This document shows positions 30,140-38,817 of a DNA stretch of 64,000 bases, one piece after another. The DNA comes from Phreatobacter aquaticus (GTDB taxonomy: Bacteria; Pseudomonadota; Alphaproteobacteria; Rhizobiales; Phreatobacteraceae), in contig NZ_CP039865.1 of assembly GCF_005160265.1 (NCBI RefSeq), positions 2,070,828 through 2,134,827 on the forward strand, in the 5' to 3' direction. The translations under genes were made by a program, and so were the position numbers. Numbering within the stretch: position 1 is the first letter of the stretch; each line of letters opens with the position of its first letter. The notes under the pieces are model-generated. The model was not told the origin of the DNA. It ran no database searches and saw only the letters and a list, made by a program, of their open reading frames with translations.

Positions 30140-30883
30140 TCAGCGCCAGTCGCCGATCGCCGCCTGGACAACGGCAAGCGCCGCGACCGCCGCCGTGTCC
30201 GCCCTGAGAATCCGGGGGCCCAGCGATAGCGCGGTGGTCCCCGGACGCCGGGCGATCAGCTCGCGTTCCTCCGGTGCGAAACCGCCCTCCGGGCCGATCA
30301 GCACAGCAATGCGGCCGGGCCGCTCGGCGCGGGTCAGTGCCTCGACCGGGTTGGCGACGGCGGCATCCTCGTCGCAGAACACCAGCAGGCGATCGGCCTC
30401 CATCTCCGCCAGGATCTGGGTGAGCGGGCGGGCCTCGTCACATTCGGGAAGGGTGAGGATGCCGCATTGCTCGGCCGCCTCGACAGCATTGGCGGCCATC
30501 CGCTCGGCGTTGACACGGGTCACCTGTGTATAACGCGTGATGGCTGGAACCAGCCGGCTGGCGCCCATCTCGACCGCCTTCTGCACCATATAGTCGAGAC
30601 GGGCCTGTTTCAGCGGCGCGAAGACCAGCCAGAGGTCGGCGCCTTGCGTCTGCGCACGAAGCAGGCGCTCGATCCTCAGGCCCACCGCTTTCTTGGCTAT
30701 GCGCTCGATCCTGGCCAGCCACTCACCGTCGCGGCCATTGAACACATGGAGATGCGCGCCATCGGCCAGCCGCATCACATTGACCAGGTAATTGGTCTGG
30801 TCGCGATCGCAGGCGATCAGCGCGTCGGCGCCGAGCGGATCGGCGACGTGGAGCCGGGTAGCCGTGAAATCATAGTCCGCCAT
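30140..30883 (-). CDS. rsmE: 16S rRNA m3U1498 methyltransferase
   Basis: SPOUT-class enzyme that methylates U1498 of 16S rRNA with S-adenosylmethionine. 247 residues: an N-terminal PUA-like domain (RLADGAHLHVFNGRDGEW) and a C-terminal knot with IGPEGGFAPEE and LSLGPRILRADTA. ATG 30883 begins MADYDFTATRLHV, the family's usual start. It is divergent from the secreted protein gene at 31043. Confidence 0.93.
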   Translation of the reverse strand: MADYDFTATRLHVADPLGADALIACDRDQTNYLVNVMRLADGAHLHVFNGRDGEWLARIERIAKKAVGLRIERLLRAQTQGADLWLVFAPLKQARLDYMVQKAVEMGASRLVPAITRYTQVTRVNAERMAANAVEAAEQCGILTLPECDEARPLTQILAEMEADRLLVFCDEDAAVANPVEALTRAERPGRIAVLIGPEGGFAPEERELIARRPGTTALSLGPRILRADTAAVAALAVVQAAIGDWR

Positions 30884-31042
30884 GGTGCGCCTCGCCGTCC
30901 GGGGCCGATAGAGCGGTCCGCGCGCGCTGGCAAGCGAGCCGTCACGCGGGGCTCGCGGCATTTGCCACGATCCCGACGGATTGATATGGAGAATGCCAAT
31001 TCAGACAACCCTTTCCCGCGGACGAGAAAAAGGGGCCCGATC

Positions 31043-31534
31043 ATGTGCCTTCCTTCACCGACCCGCACGCGCTCGCTCGTGCTCGCAGTCCTCGCCTCGG
31101 CCACCCTCGCGGCGCCGGCCTTCGCCAACGAGATCTGCGAGGCCGAGTTCAAGCCGATGATCGAGGCGCACCAGCGCGTCATGCAGCAGACCCAGGCCGC
31201 CATTCCGCGCACCCGCCCGACCACGTTCGAGCAGGCGCGCGCCAATGCCCAGCGGGCCTGCTCCGCGCTCACCACCGCCCAGGCCTCGTTCGAGCGGCTG
31301 AAGACGTGGGTCACCAACAATGCCGATTTCTGCCGTCTGCCCGAGCAGATCGTCAATGACGTGACGACCGGCACGACCAACGTGTCGCGCAACCGCACCC
31401 AGGCCTGCAATGGCGTGGCCCAGCTTGAGCGCCAGCGTCGCCAGGCTGAAGCCGGCGGTGGCGGTGCCAATCCCTTCGCGCCCAATGCCGGCCGCCGGCC
31501 GCAGCTTGACCTGCGCACGCCCGGCGCGCTCTGA
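31043..31534 (+). CDS. Secreted hypothetical protein
   Basis: 163 residues. A signal peptide (TRTRSLVLAVLASATLAAPAFA) is followed by a helical region with four cysteines (ICEAEF, RACSA, FCRLP, ACNGV), probably two disulfides in the periplasm, and a Gly/Pro-rich tail. An AAGGGG lies 6-10 nt before ATG 31043. I do not recognise the family. It ends 6 bp before ubiA and is likely co-transcribed with it, though a role in ubiquinone synthesis is not implied. Confidence 0.75.
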   Translation: MCLPSPTRTRSLVLAVLASATLAAPAFANEICEAEFKPMIEAHQRVMQQTQAAIPRTRPTTFEQARANAQRACSALTTAQASFERLKTWVTNNADFCRLPEQIVNDVTTGTTNVSRNRTQACNGVAQLERQRRQAEAGGGGANPFAPNAGRRPQLDLRTPGAL

Positions 31535-31540
31535 CCAGTC

Positions 31541-32482
31541 ATGAGCATCACCGAAGGGCGCGTGGCCGACGCGGTCCGCGGCTCCTGGGTCGATAGCCGC
31601 GCGCCGGCAAGCTGGCGCCCCTATCTGAGACTGGCGCGCGCCGACCGGCCGATCGGATCCTGGCTGCTGCTGCTGCCGTGCTGGTGGTCGGCTGCGCTGG
31701 CAGCAATCGCGGCGCACCAGCCCTTGCCCAATCTCTGGCACATGGTCCTGTTTGCCATCGGCGCGGTAGCGATGCGCGGCGCGGGCTGTACCTACAATGA
31801 TCTGGTTGATCGCGACATCGATGGCCTGGTGGAGCGCACCCGGTCCCGGCCGTTACCTGCGGGGCAGGTCACTCCGCGCCAGGCCAAACTCTTCCTGATC
31901 GCCCAGGTAGTGGTGGGTGCGCTGGTCCTGCTGGCGCTGGCCAATCCCTTTGCCTGGGGCATCGGCATCGCCTCCCTCGGCATCGTGGCGATCTATCCCT
32001 TCATGAAGCGCATCACCTCCTGGCCGCAATCGGTTCTGGGGCTTGCCTTTTCCTGGGGCGCGCTGATGGGCTGGGCGGCGGCCTTCGGCCGGCTCGATCT
32101 GCCGGCCTACCTGCTCTATGCCGGCTCGATCCTGTGGGTCATCGGCTATGACACGATCTATGCCCATCAGGACCGCGAGGACGACGCCATCGTCGGCGTG
32201 AAATCGACGGCGCTTCTGTTCGGCACGCGCACGCCGCTGATGCTCGGCCTGTTCTATGGCGGCGCGGTGCTGTTCTTCGCAGCCGCCCTCTGGCTGGTTG
32301 GCGGCTCGGTCATCGCCGTTCTCGGGCTGCTGGTCTTCGCGCTGCATCTGGCCTGGCAGATCGCCCGCCTCGACATCGAGGACCCGGATCTCTGCCTCCG
32401 CCTGTTCCAGTCGAACCGCGATGCCGGCCTGATCCTGCTTGCCGGCCTGATGGCCGAAGCGGCCCTGCGCGCACTCGTCTGA
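31541..32482 (+). CDS. ubiA: 4-hydroxybenzoate polyprenyltransferase
   Basis: Inner-membrane enzyme that prenylates 4-hydroxybenzoate in ubiquinone synthesis. 313 residues with multiple transmembrane helices and both aspartate-rich motifs: NDLVDRDID and YDTIYAHQDREDD. The substrate-side segment RADRPIGSWLLLLP is typical of UbiA. The stop codon abuts the stop of the convergent PaiB-like gene (32483). Confidence 0.95.
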   Translation: MSITEGRVADAVRGSWVDSRAPASWRPYLRLARADRPIGSWLLLLPCWWSAALAAIAAHQPLPNLWHMVLFAIGAVAMRGAGCTYNDLVDRDIDGLVERTRSRPLPAGQVTPRQAKLFLIAQVVVGALVLLALANPFAWGIGIASLGIVAIYPFMKRITSWPQSVLGLAFSWGALMGWAAAFGRLDLPAYLLYAGSILWVIGYDTIYAHQDREDDAIVGVKSTALLFGTRTPLMLGLFYGGAVLFFAAALWLVGGSVIAVLGLLVFALHLAWQIARLDIEDPDLCLRLFQSNRDAGLILLAGLMAEAALRALV

Positions 32483-33121
32483 TCAGCGCCGCCGGGCCTT
32501 GTCCACCTGCGCCGCGACCTCCCGGTCCATCGGCGCATCGGATGCGCCAAGACCCGCCACCACGCCGTCAATATCGGCAGCGGGCCGGTTCTGGCTCAGC
32601 TTGGCCTTGCCGTCGAAGCCCGTCACCTCGAAACGCATGCCGACGATTGCGCGCATCTGCATGGCGACGAAGTCGTCAGGCGCATCGGAGAGAGCCCAGG
32701 GGTGGCTGCGCCCGGCCTCGTGGGCAGCGGTCAGGTCGGCGAGGTTGAGCTTCAGGAAGTCGACATCCGCCGGCCAGGACACGCGGCCGCGCACATGCAC
32801 GGCGGAATAGTTCCAGGTCGGCACCACCTTGGCGGTCTGCTTCTTGGTCTCGTACCAGGACGGCGTCACATAGGCCTGAGCGCCCGTGAAGATGAGCAGC
32901 GCATCGCTGCCTTCGGCGGCCCGGCCCCAATGGGGATTGGCGCGGGCCAGGTGGCCGAAGAACGCGCCCTTCGCGCCCTCGGCCGGCTTGAAGATCACCG
33001 GCAGATGGGTGGCGAACAGGCCGTCCGGCCCATGGGTCACAAGGGCTGCGAACGGGTGAGCCTGGCAGAAGCCCGCCATTTCGGCATCGTCGGCCATGGC
33101 GAAGAGCGGCGGCACATACAT
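32483..33121 (-). CDS. PaiB-family FMN-binding protein
   Basis: 212 residues with PaiB features: MYVPPLFA at the start, then LVTHGPDGLFATHLPVI, GHLARANPHW and the central SWYETKKQTAKVVPTWNYSAVHVRG. PaiB proteins have a flavin-reductase-like split barrel. Bacillus PaiB was described as a negative regulator of sporulation and protease genes, but in other bacteria they may be FMN-dependent enzymes, so a regulatory role here is uncertain. Confidence 0.9.
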   Translation of the reverse strand: MYVPPLFAMADDAEMAGFCQAHPFAALVTHGPDGLFATHLPVIFKPAEGAKGAFFGHLARANPHWGRAAEGSDALLIFTGAQAYVTPSWYETKKQTAKVVPTWNYSAVHVRGRVSWPADVDFLKLNLADLTAAHEAGRSHPWALSDAPDDFVAMQMRAIVGMRFEVTGFDGKAKLSQNRPAADIDGVVAGLGASDAPMDREVAAQVDKARRR

Positions 33122-33142
33122 TCTGTGTGTCCAAAAGCAGAG

Positions 33143-33174
33143 AGACCCGGACGGTAGCGGAACCGTCCGGGTCT
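33143..33174 (-). terminator. Strong rho-independent terminator after the chemoreceptor gene
   Basis: A perfect 13-bp stem (33143-33155 with 33162-33174) with a 6-nt loop lies 42 bp past the stop of the gene at 33216-34925, followed on the minus strand by CTCTGCTTTTGG. It should insulate the downstream PaiB-like gene. Confidence 0.82.
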
Positions 33175-33215
33175 ATCCAATGCCTGTTGATGATGTCTGT
33201 AATCGTACCGGCTGA

Positions 33216-34925
33216 TCAGGCCGCCCGCACCTCGGCGACGAAGGTCTTCAGGGCGCGGTCGATCGAGGACGAGCATTCGGCGAGCCGCTGCGTCGCTTGG
33301 CCGACTTCTCCGGCCGAGCGCCCGGTATCGGTTGCCGCGTTGTCGACATCGACAATGGCGGTGCGCGCGGCATCGGCGTGATCATTCGCCTGGGCTATGG
33401 CGCGCGAGATTTCGCTGGTCGAAGCCTGCTGCTGGTCCACCGCCGCGGCGATCGCCGTGGTGATCTGGTCCATTGCACCGATCGTTTCGGTGATCGTGTT
33501 GATGGCGCCGACGGTCGCAGCGGTCGCCTGCTGCATGCGGTTGACCTGGGAGGCGATTTCCTCGGTCGCCTTGGCGGTCTGCCCGGCCAGCTGCTTCACC
33601 TCGGCGGCGACAACCGCGAAGCCCTTGCCCGCTTCGCCCGCGCGCGCCGCCTCGATCGTGGCATTGAGCGCGAGCAGATTGGTCTGCTCGGCGACCGCGG
33701 TGATCAGGCCGATGACCTCGCCGATCTTGCGGGCGGCGCCATCGAGTTCGGCGACCCGGCTGGACGTATCGCCGGCTTCCTTGACCGCACGGCGGGCAAC
33801 GTCGCTGGACGAGGCGACCTGGCGGCTGATCTCACCGATCGAGGAGGAGAGCTGGGTGGCGGCTCCCGCGACCGAGTTCATGTTCATGGTTGCCTGATCG
33901 GTGGCCTGCGAGGCGGCACTGACCTTGCCGCCCATGGAACGGGATGCGCCATCGAGATTGTTGGCACTGGTGTCGAGGGCCCCGACGGCCTGCTCGGCCT
34001 CGGCGATGCGCTGGGCCATATTGGCCTCGAAGCCCATCACCACCTCTTCCAGGCGCTGGGCACGCCGGCCGCGCTCCTCGGCATCGGCAAGCCGTGCCGC
34101 TTCGGCGCTGCGGGCCTCACGAGCCGCATCGCGCAGCACCACGATCGACCGGGTGAGGTCGCCGATCTCGTCGCTGCGCTTGGTCGGTTCGATCGCCGAT
34201 TCAAGGTCGCCTCCCGCAACGCGCTCGATGGCCTTGGTCGCGGCCACGAGCGGCTTGACCGAGCGGCGCACCACGACAACCGCAAGCAGCGCCAGAATGA
34301 CCACAACGCCGGCCAGCATGAGGCTCATGGCCGTCATCGTGCTGATGGCTTCGGCCGCGAATTGCTCGGTCGGAATGCCGATGAACAGGATGCCGGCGAC
34401 CTGGCCGTTGGCGCCGATGACCGGCTGATAGGCCGTGTAGAACGAGCGGCCGAACAGCATGGCCGGGCCGTAATAGGCTTGCGCCTGCTTCAACGGGACA
34501 TTGGCCGGATGGTCGGGCGCGAGCGAGGTTCCAACCGCGCGGTCGCCGTTCTCCTTCTTCAGATTGGTCGTCCGGCGGATGAAGGCGCCCTTGTCGTCGG
34601 TGACGAAGATCGTCGCGACGCCACCGGCCGCCTGAACGGTCCGGTCGACGATGGCGTGATCGGTGAAGGTCGGCATCGCCGGCGCCCGGACATCGGCGAC
34701 CCGTTCGCCCGAGATCGACAGGCGGGCATCGGGATAGGCCGCCTGGAACAGGACGGCGAGCGTCCGCATGTTCGTCTGGGCGTCGTGCAGGGCGCGGGTC
34801 TGATTGCGTGACTGGATCAGCGTCCAGCCGGACGCGATGATCGCACCTGCCGTGACGATCAGCAGGCAGACGACGAAGGCAACGGCCTTGGCGCCGAAGG
34901 AGAGCTTGGGAAATCGCAGCGACAT
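33216..34925 (-). CDS. Methyl-accepting chemotaxis protein with Cache-type sensor
   Basis: 569 residues: transmembrane helix (about 10-32), a periplasmic Cache-like sensor ([40 protein letters not shown]), a second transmembrane helix ([20 protein letters not shown]), a HAMP domain ([19 protein letters not shown]) and a signalling domain with the tip sequence [19 protein letters not shown]. It senses an external ligand and signals to CheA. There is no C-terminal CheR-tether pentapeptide. The CheY/CheZ genes lie 12 kb away. The ribosome-binding site lies in a hairpin (see 34937-34956). Confidence 0.95.
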   Translation of the reverse strand: MSLRFPKLSFGAKAVAFVVCLLIVTAGAIIASGWTLIQSRNQTRALHDAQTNMRTLAVLFQAAYPDARLSISGERVADVRAPAMPTFTDHAIVDRTVQAAGGVATIFVTDDKGAFIRRTTNLKKENGDRAVGTSLAPDHPANVPLKQAQAYYGPAMLFGRSFYTAYQPVIGANGQVAGILFIGIPTEQFAAEAISTMTAMSLMLAGVVVILALLAVVVVRRSVKPLVAATKAIERVAGGDLESAIEPTKRSDEIGDLTRSIVVLRDAAREARSAEAARLADAEERGRRAQRLEEVVMGFEANMAQRIAEAEQAVGALDTSANNLDGASRSMGGKVSAASQATDQATMNMNSVAGAATQLSSSIGEISRQVASSSDVARRAVKEAGDTSSRVAELDGAARKIGEVIGLITAVAEQTNLLALNATIEAARAGEAGKGFAVVAAEVKQLAGQTAKATEEIASQVNRMQQATAATVGAINTITETIGAMDQITTAIAAAVDQQQASTSEISRAIAQANDHADAARTAIVDVDNAATDTGRSAGEVGQATQRLAECSSSIDRALKTFVAEVRAA

Positions 34926-34936
34926 GCGGGGGACAA

Positions 34937-34956
34937 CCTCCAGTGGTGTCTGGAGG
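34937..34956 (-). promoter_or_regulatory. Hairpin enclosing the ribosome-binding site of the chemoreceptor gene
   Basis: CCTCCAG (34937-34943) and CTGGAGG (34950-34956) form a perfect 7-bp stem with a 6-nt loop. On the minus strand the 3' arm contains the only GGAGG upstream of the ATG at 34925 (11 nt away), so the fold could mask it. Confidence 0.4.
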
Positions 34957-35049
34957 ATGCCTGCCGTTGGTTAATGTTGTGAAAATGAGGACTTCCCACG
35001 AGGGAATGCTGCGGAAAAAGTCAGAATACCGATCAGAGTTGGCCCGAAC

Positions 35050-36033
35050 TTACTCTGATTTCGGTAGATCAGTACCGGCCAACAGCGCCCTGGCGCGGTT
35101 GCTGTCATCGTGCATCTGCACAACCAGCGCATTCAGGTCGTCGAATTTCTTCTCGGGGCGGATGTACCCACCGAAGGCGACATCGACGATCTGCCCGTAG
35201 AGATCGCCGGCAAAGTCAAAGACATGAACCTCCAGGAGGGGGGGGCCGTTGTCGACGGTCGGGCGGCGGCCGAAGCTCGCAACGCCGTCGTGCCACACGC
35301 CACCGATGGCAATCTTCACCGCATAGATGCCGTGGGCGAGTTCCGTTGCGGGGGCCAGCGCCAGATTGGCGGTGGGAAAGCCCAGCGTGCGGCCGAGCTT
35401 GGCCCCATGGATGACCTCGCCCGATACGCTCCAGGCGTGGCCGAGGAGGCGATTGGCGACGTCGATCCGGCCGGCGGTCAGCGCCTCGCGGATGGCGGTC
35501 GACGAGGCCAGCACGCCGTCGACGCTGAAGGGCTGGACCTGGATCACGTCGAAACCGCCGATTGCGCCTGCCTTGACCAGGCTGTCCGGCGTGCCCCGGC
35601 GGCCTGCGCCATAGTGGAAGTCGCCGCCGACCACGATGGCGCGCGCCTGCAGCCAGCCGACCAGCACGTCCGCGATAAAGGCTTCCGCGCTCAGCGCCGC
35701 GAAATCCCGGTCGAAGGGCGCGCAGGCAATGCCATCGACGCCGAGCCCCGCCAAAAGGCGAAACTTGGTTGCCGGGTCGGTCAGGCGGAACATGGGCCGG
35801 TCCGGCTGGAAGAAGGCACGTGGATGCGGCTCGAAGGTGAGCGCAAGCGTCGGGCTGCCGGTTCGGCGGGCCTGGGTCATCGCCGTGGCGATGACATGCT
35901 GGTGTCCGCGATGCACGCCGTCGAAATTGCCGATCGCCACCACGCCCCCGGCGAGGCCGACGGGCAGGGGGGCAGGACGCACGAAAACCGGCGCATCCGC
36001 CGCGCTGTGCGAGGGCGGCAGGGTCAGTGGCAT
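35050..36033 (-). CDS. ribF: Bifunctional riboflavin kinase / FAD synthetase
   Basis: Makes FMN and FAD from riboflavin in the cytoplasm. 327 residues: an N-terminal FAD synthetase domain (GNFDGVHRGHQHVI; TFEPHPR) and a C-terminal riboflavin kinase domain (LGRTLGFPTANLAL; VEVHVFDFAGDLYG-like LLEVHVFDFAGDLYG). Length and domain order are standard. It lies between the MaoC gene and the chemoreceptor gene on the same strand, with spacers of about 80 and 120 bp. Confidence 0.95.
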   Translation of the reverse strand: MPLTLPPSHSAADAPVFVRPAPLPVGLAGGVVAIGNFDGVHRGHQHVIATAMTQARRTGSPTLALTFEPHPRAFFQPDRPMFRLTDPATKFRLLAGLGVDGIACAPFDRDFAALSAEAFIADVLVGWLQARAIVVGGDFHYGAGRRGTPDSLVKAGAIGGFDVIQVQPFSVDGVLASSTAIREALTAGRIDVANRLLGHAWSVSGEVIHGAKLGRTLGFPTANLALAPATELAHGIYAVKIAIGGVWHDGVASFGRRPTVDNGPPLLEVHVFDFAGDLYGQIVDVAFGGYIRPEKKFDDLNALVVQMHDDSNRARALLAGTDLPKSE

Positions 36034-36112
36034 GGCATCTGGATGAGACGAGGGTCGGTCACGGCGCGCGGACCCTGCCGCCCCGGACCGATATCGTCAA
36101 GCACATCGGGTG

Positions 36113-36565
36113 TCAGGCGGCGGCGACCAGTTCGGCGCGCGAGGGAACGCGCACCCAGGCCTCGCCGTCCAGAACGACCGTCGCATCGACGGCACATTCG
36201 CAGGCGAGACGCACCCGCTGGCGCGCCTCGATGATCTCGGCCACCTCGACATGGACCCGCACGACATCGCCGATCTTCACCGGCGCCTTGAAGTTGAGCG
36301 TCTGCGACAGATAGACCGCGCCGGGGCCCGGCAACCGCGTGCCGATCACCGCCGAGATCAGGCTCGCGGTATAGAGACCATGGGCGATCCGCTGGCCGAA
36401 CCGCGTCTTCGATGCGTAGAGATCGCTCAGATGGATCGGGTTCTGGTCGCCCGAAATATCGGCGAACCCTACCACGTCCTGGTCGGTCACCGTCTTGAGG
36501 ACAAGCTCCGACAACCCGATGGTCAGGTCTTCGAAGGCCATGGAACGGATCGAGCGAACGGTCAT
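36113..36565 (-). CDS. MaoC-like hot-dog dehydratase
   Basis: 150 residues with the hydratase-2 motif region DVVGFADISGDQNPIHLSDLYAS split around the catalytic Asp/His pair (D-x4-H) and the following RIAHGLYTASLISAVIG. Such proteins hydrate or dehydrate enoyl-CoA thioesters. GGAG 8 nt before ATG 36565 decides the start; the frame is open further upstream. The specific acyl-CoA cannot be named. It stands on the same strand as the RidA-like gene, 76 bp downstream of it. Confidence 0.88.
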   Translation of the reverse strand: MTVRSIRSMAFEDLTIGLSELVLKTVTDQDVVGFADISGDQNPIHLSDLYASKTRFGQRIAHGLYTASLISAVIGTRLPGPGAVYLSQTLNFKAPVKIGDVVRVHVEVAEIIEARQRVRLACECAVDATVVLDGEAWVRVPSRAELVAAA

Positions 36566-36641
36566 GCGGTCATCTCCGGGGGCGCGCACCATCGCGCCCC
36601 TTCTTGTGCATTGCAACAATACGCCGGATGGCGGGGAAAGT

Positions 36642-37028
36642 TCAATCCGCGACCGCTTCGCCCTCGATTTCCACCAGAAGTTCGGGCCGCACCAGCGCGG
36701 CGATCTGGAGGAATGTCGCAGCGCAGCGATGGTCGCCGAGCTTGGCCTGCCGCACGGTACGGAATGGCACGATCGCGTCCGGCACTGTCACATAGGTGAC
36801 GATCTTGACGAGGTTGGCGATGTCCATGTCGCCGGCGCGCAGCACGGCGATCAGGTTGTCGAAGGCCTGTGCGATCTGGGCTTCGAGGCCTTCCGGGACA
36901 GTGCCGTCGGGCGCCATGCCGATCTGGCCGGAAATGACCAGGCGGCGGCCCGACAGCGCGTGGGCGGCGGCATGGCTGTAGCTGGGCGAGGGGGCGTGAA
37001 CGGTCGGGGGATTGAAGAAGGTCGGCAT
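36642..37028 (-). CDS. Rid-family (RidA/YjgF-like) protein lacking the deaminase arginine
   Basis: 128 residues with the Rid fold pattern (LVISGQIGMAPDGTVPEGLEAQIAQAFDNL; PELLVEIEGEAVAD is at the end). Canonical RidA removes reactive enamines using an arginine (Arg105 in E. coli) just before the terminal strand. Aligning the end (CAATFLQIAAL) with the RidA end (PARSCVEVARL) puts alanine there, so this is one of the non-RidA subfamilies and may not deaminate imines. Confidence 0.85.
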   Translation of the reverse strand: MPTFFNPPTVHAPSPSYSHAAAHALSGRRLVISGQIGMAPDGTVPEGLEAQIAQAFDNLIAVLRAGDMDIANLVKIVTYVTVPDAIVPFRTVRQAKLGDHRCAATFLQIAALVRPELLVEIEGEAVAD

Positions 37029-37178
37029 TGGTCAAGCACTCCGGCAGGTGAATCAGGGCGGCTATCCTAGCGCGGGAAATTCTCCCGGTCGCAGCTGAAC
37101 CGGCGAGACGAATCACGTCGATTCGGGGCAAGGTTTGGCCCGTTCACCTTTGGTTGAAGGACTTGAGACCACTCGCCA

Positions 37179-38786
37179 ATGCCTCGTTCGGGTTCCTTCT
37201 TCGTCGCTCTGTGCATGACCGCGATCGCTGCATCGGTGGCAGCCCTGTGCTTTCTGGCCGGCGGCGTCGAGCTCGGCTATGCGCTGGCGATCGGCTTTGC
37301 CCTGCTGCTGGCCATGGTCATCGGCCATCTGGGAGCGCTGCAGTCCGGCTCCCGCCAGATGATCGAGGCCCGCCTTGCCGATCTGAGCCGGTCCACCGGC
37401 GAGTTCGGTCGCGACATGGCCGAATTGTCCAGCCGCCTCGACCGGTTCGAGACCTCCATGCTCGACCGGACCCTGGCCGCCACCGAGCCGATGGCCGAGG
37501 AGATTGGCGAACTTGGCGCTCTGGTGAAACAGTTCGCCGAGACGCTGCAGGTCCATGAGGCCGCCATCGTGCGCGCCACCGCCGCGCCCGCCATGGCCCC
37601 GCAAAGTCAGCCGGCGGCCCAGCAGCCAGCGCCGCAGCCGGCCTATCAGCCAGTGGCGGAACCAGCCCCGAGAATGGCGCCGCCCGCGCCGCCCGTCCCC
37701 GTCATGCAGCGCTATGGCGAAGCGCTACGCCAGCGCCTCGACCCCGTCCCCCCCGCGCCGCGCCGCGCGTCCGCGCCCGATCCGACCCTGCCGGACATTT
37801 TCGCCGGCATGACGCGCGATGACGCCCTGTCGATCGTCGACGAGGCGATCGCCGCCAAGCGCTACGACCTGTTCCTTCAGCCGATCGTGACATTGCCGCA
37901 GCGCAAGGTGCGCTGGTACCAGGCCTCGGTCCGGCTGCGCAGCGCCGACGGCGCTGTGCTGCAACCGGCCGATTATCGCGAGCTTGCCGAGGGCACAGGC
38001 CTGATGCCGGCTCTCGATGCCGAGACGCTCGCCCGCTGCATCCAGGTGGTCCGCCGGCTAACCTCGCGCAACCGCGATGTCGGCCTCGTCTGCGACCTCT
38101 CCGGCGCATCGCTGGCCGATGCCGCCTTCTCCAACGAGATGGTGGAATCGCTCGACGCCGCCCGCTCGGTCGCCGGCTCTCTGGTGCTCAGCTTCCGGCA
38201 TGATGCGCTGCGCGCCATGTCGCCGCTCGATATCGAGACGCTGAAGAGCCTGATGGACTACGGCTTCCGCTTCTCGCTCCACGGTGTCGGCGATCTCAGG
38301 ATCGAACCGCGCGACCTCGCCGAGAAGGGCTTCCGGCAGGTCAAGGTACCGGCCGAGCTGATGCTGTCGCGTGGCCAGGATGTCAGTCTGGCGATCCATC
38401 CGGCCGATCTGCCGAGCCTGTTCGCCCGTTATGGCATCGAGCTGATCGTCGACGACATCGAGAGCGAGCAGATGGTCGTCGACCTGCTCGACTACGACGT
38501 GAAATTCGGCCAGGGCGTGCTGTTCTCGCCGCCCCGTCCGGTGCGGGCCGAGGTGCTGGCCGGCGCCGAGCCTGCCGGCATTCCGCCCACCCAGGCATCC
38601 GCCCAGCCGACCCTGTCGCGGGCTCCGCGCACCGAGCCCCGTCCCGATCCGCGCCCCGCGCCACAGGGTCCCCAGTCGATTGGCGCGGCGGCGCTCGCCG
38701 CCGGCGCAGTGCCCCAGGCACGCGACCAGCGCCGCCCGGCGGGTATCGGCCAGGGATTGCGCGCGCTGATCCGCGACCGGTCCTGA
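37179..38786 (+). CDS. TipF-like membrane protein with degenerate EAL domain
   Basis: 535 residues: two N-terminal transmembrane helices (about 7-28 and 33-53), a coiled coil (55-130), a Pro/Ala/Gln-rich linker (135-205) and an EAL-type domain (about 210-470). The EAL signature is lost: the xExLxR position reads YQASVR (247-252), so the metal-binding glutamate is a glutamine, and the DDFG-type loop reads HGVGD. It should not hydrolyse cyclic di-GMP but could bind it. The same layout is known for Caulobacter TipF, a c-di-GMP receptor required for flagellar assembly. A further basic/proline-rich tail follows. Upstream of mutL by 31 bp. Confidence 0.82.
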   Translation: MPRSGSFFVALCMTAIAASVAALCFLAGGVELGYALAIGFALLLAMVIGHLGALQSGSRQMIEARLADLSRSTGEFGRDMAELSSRLDRFETSMLDRTLAATEPMAEEIGELGALVKQFAETLQVHEAAIVRATAAPAMAPQSQPAAQQPAPQPAYQPVAEPAPRMAPPAPPVPVMQRYGEALRQRLDPVPPAPRRASAPDPTLPDIFAGMTRDDALSIVDEAIAAKRYDLFLQPIVTLPQRKVRWYQASVRLRSADGAVLQPADYRELAEGTGLMPALDAETLARCIQVVRRLTSRNRDVGLVCDLSGASLADAAFSNEMVESLDAARSVAGSLVLSFRHDALRAMSPLDIETLKSLMDYGFRFSLHGVGDLRIEPRDLAEKGFRQVKVPAELMLSRGQDVSLAIHPADLPSLFARYGIELIVDDIESEQMVVDLLDYDVKFGQGVLFSPPRPVRAEVLAGAEPAGIPPTQASAQPTLSRAPRTEPRPDPRPAPQGPQSIGAAALAAGAVPQARDQRRPAGIGQGLRALIRDRS

Positions 38787-38817
38787 CGCTGCTCGCCGCG
38801 ATGGGCTAGGATAAGCC

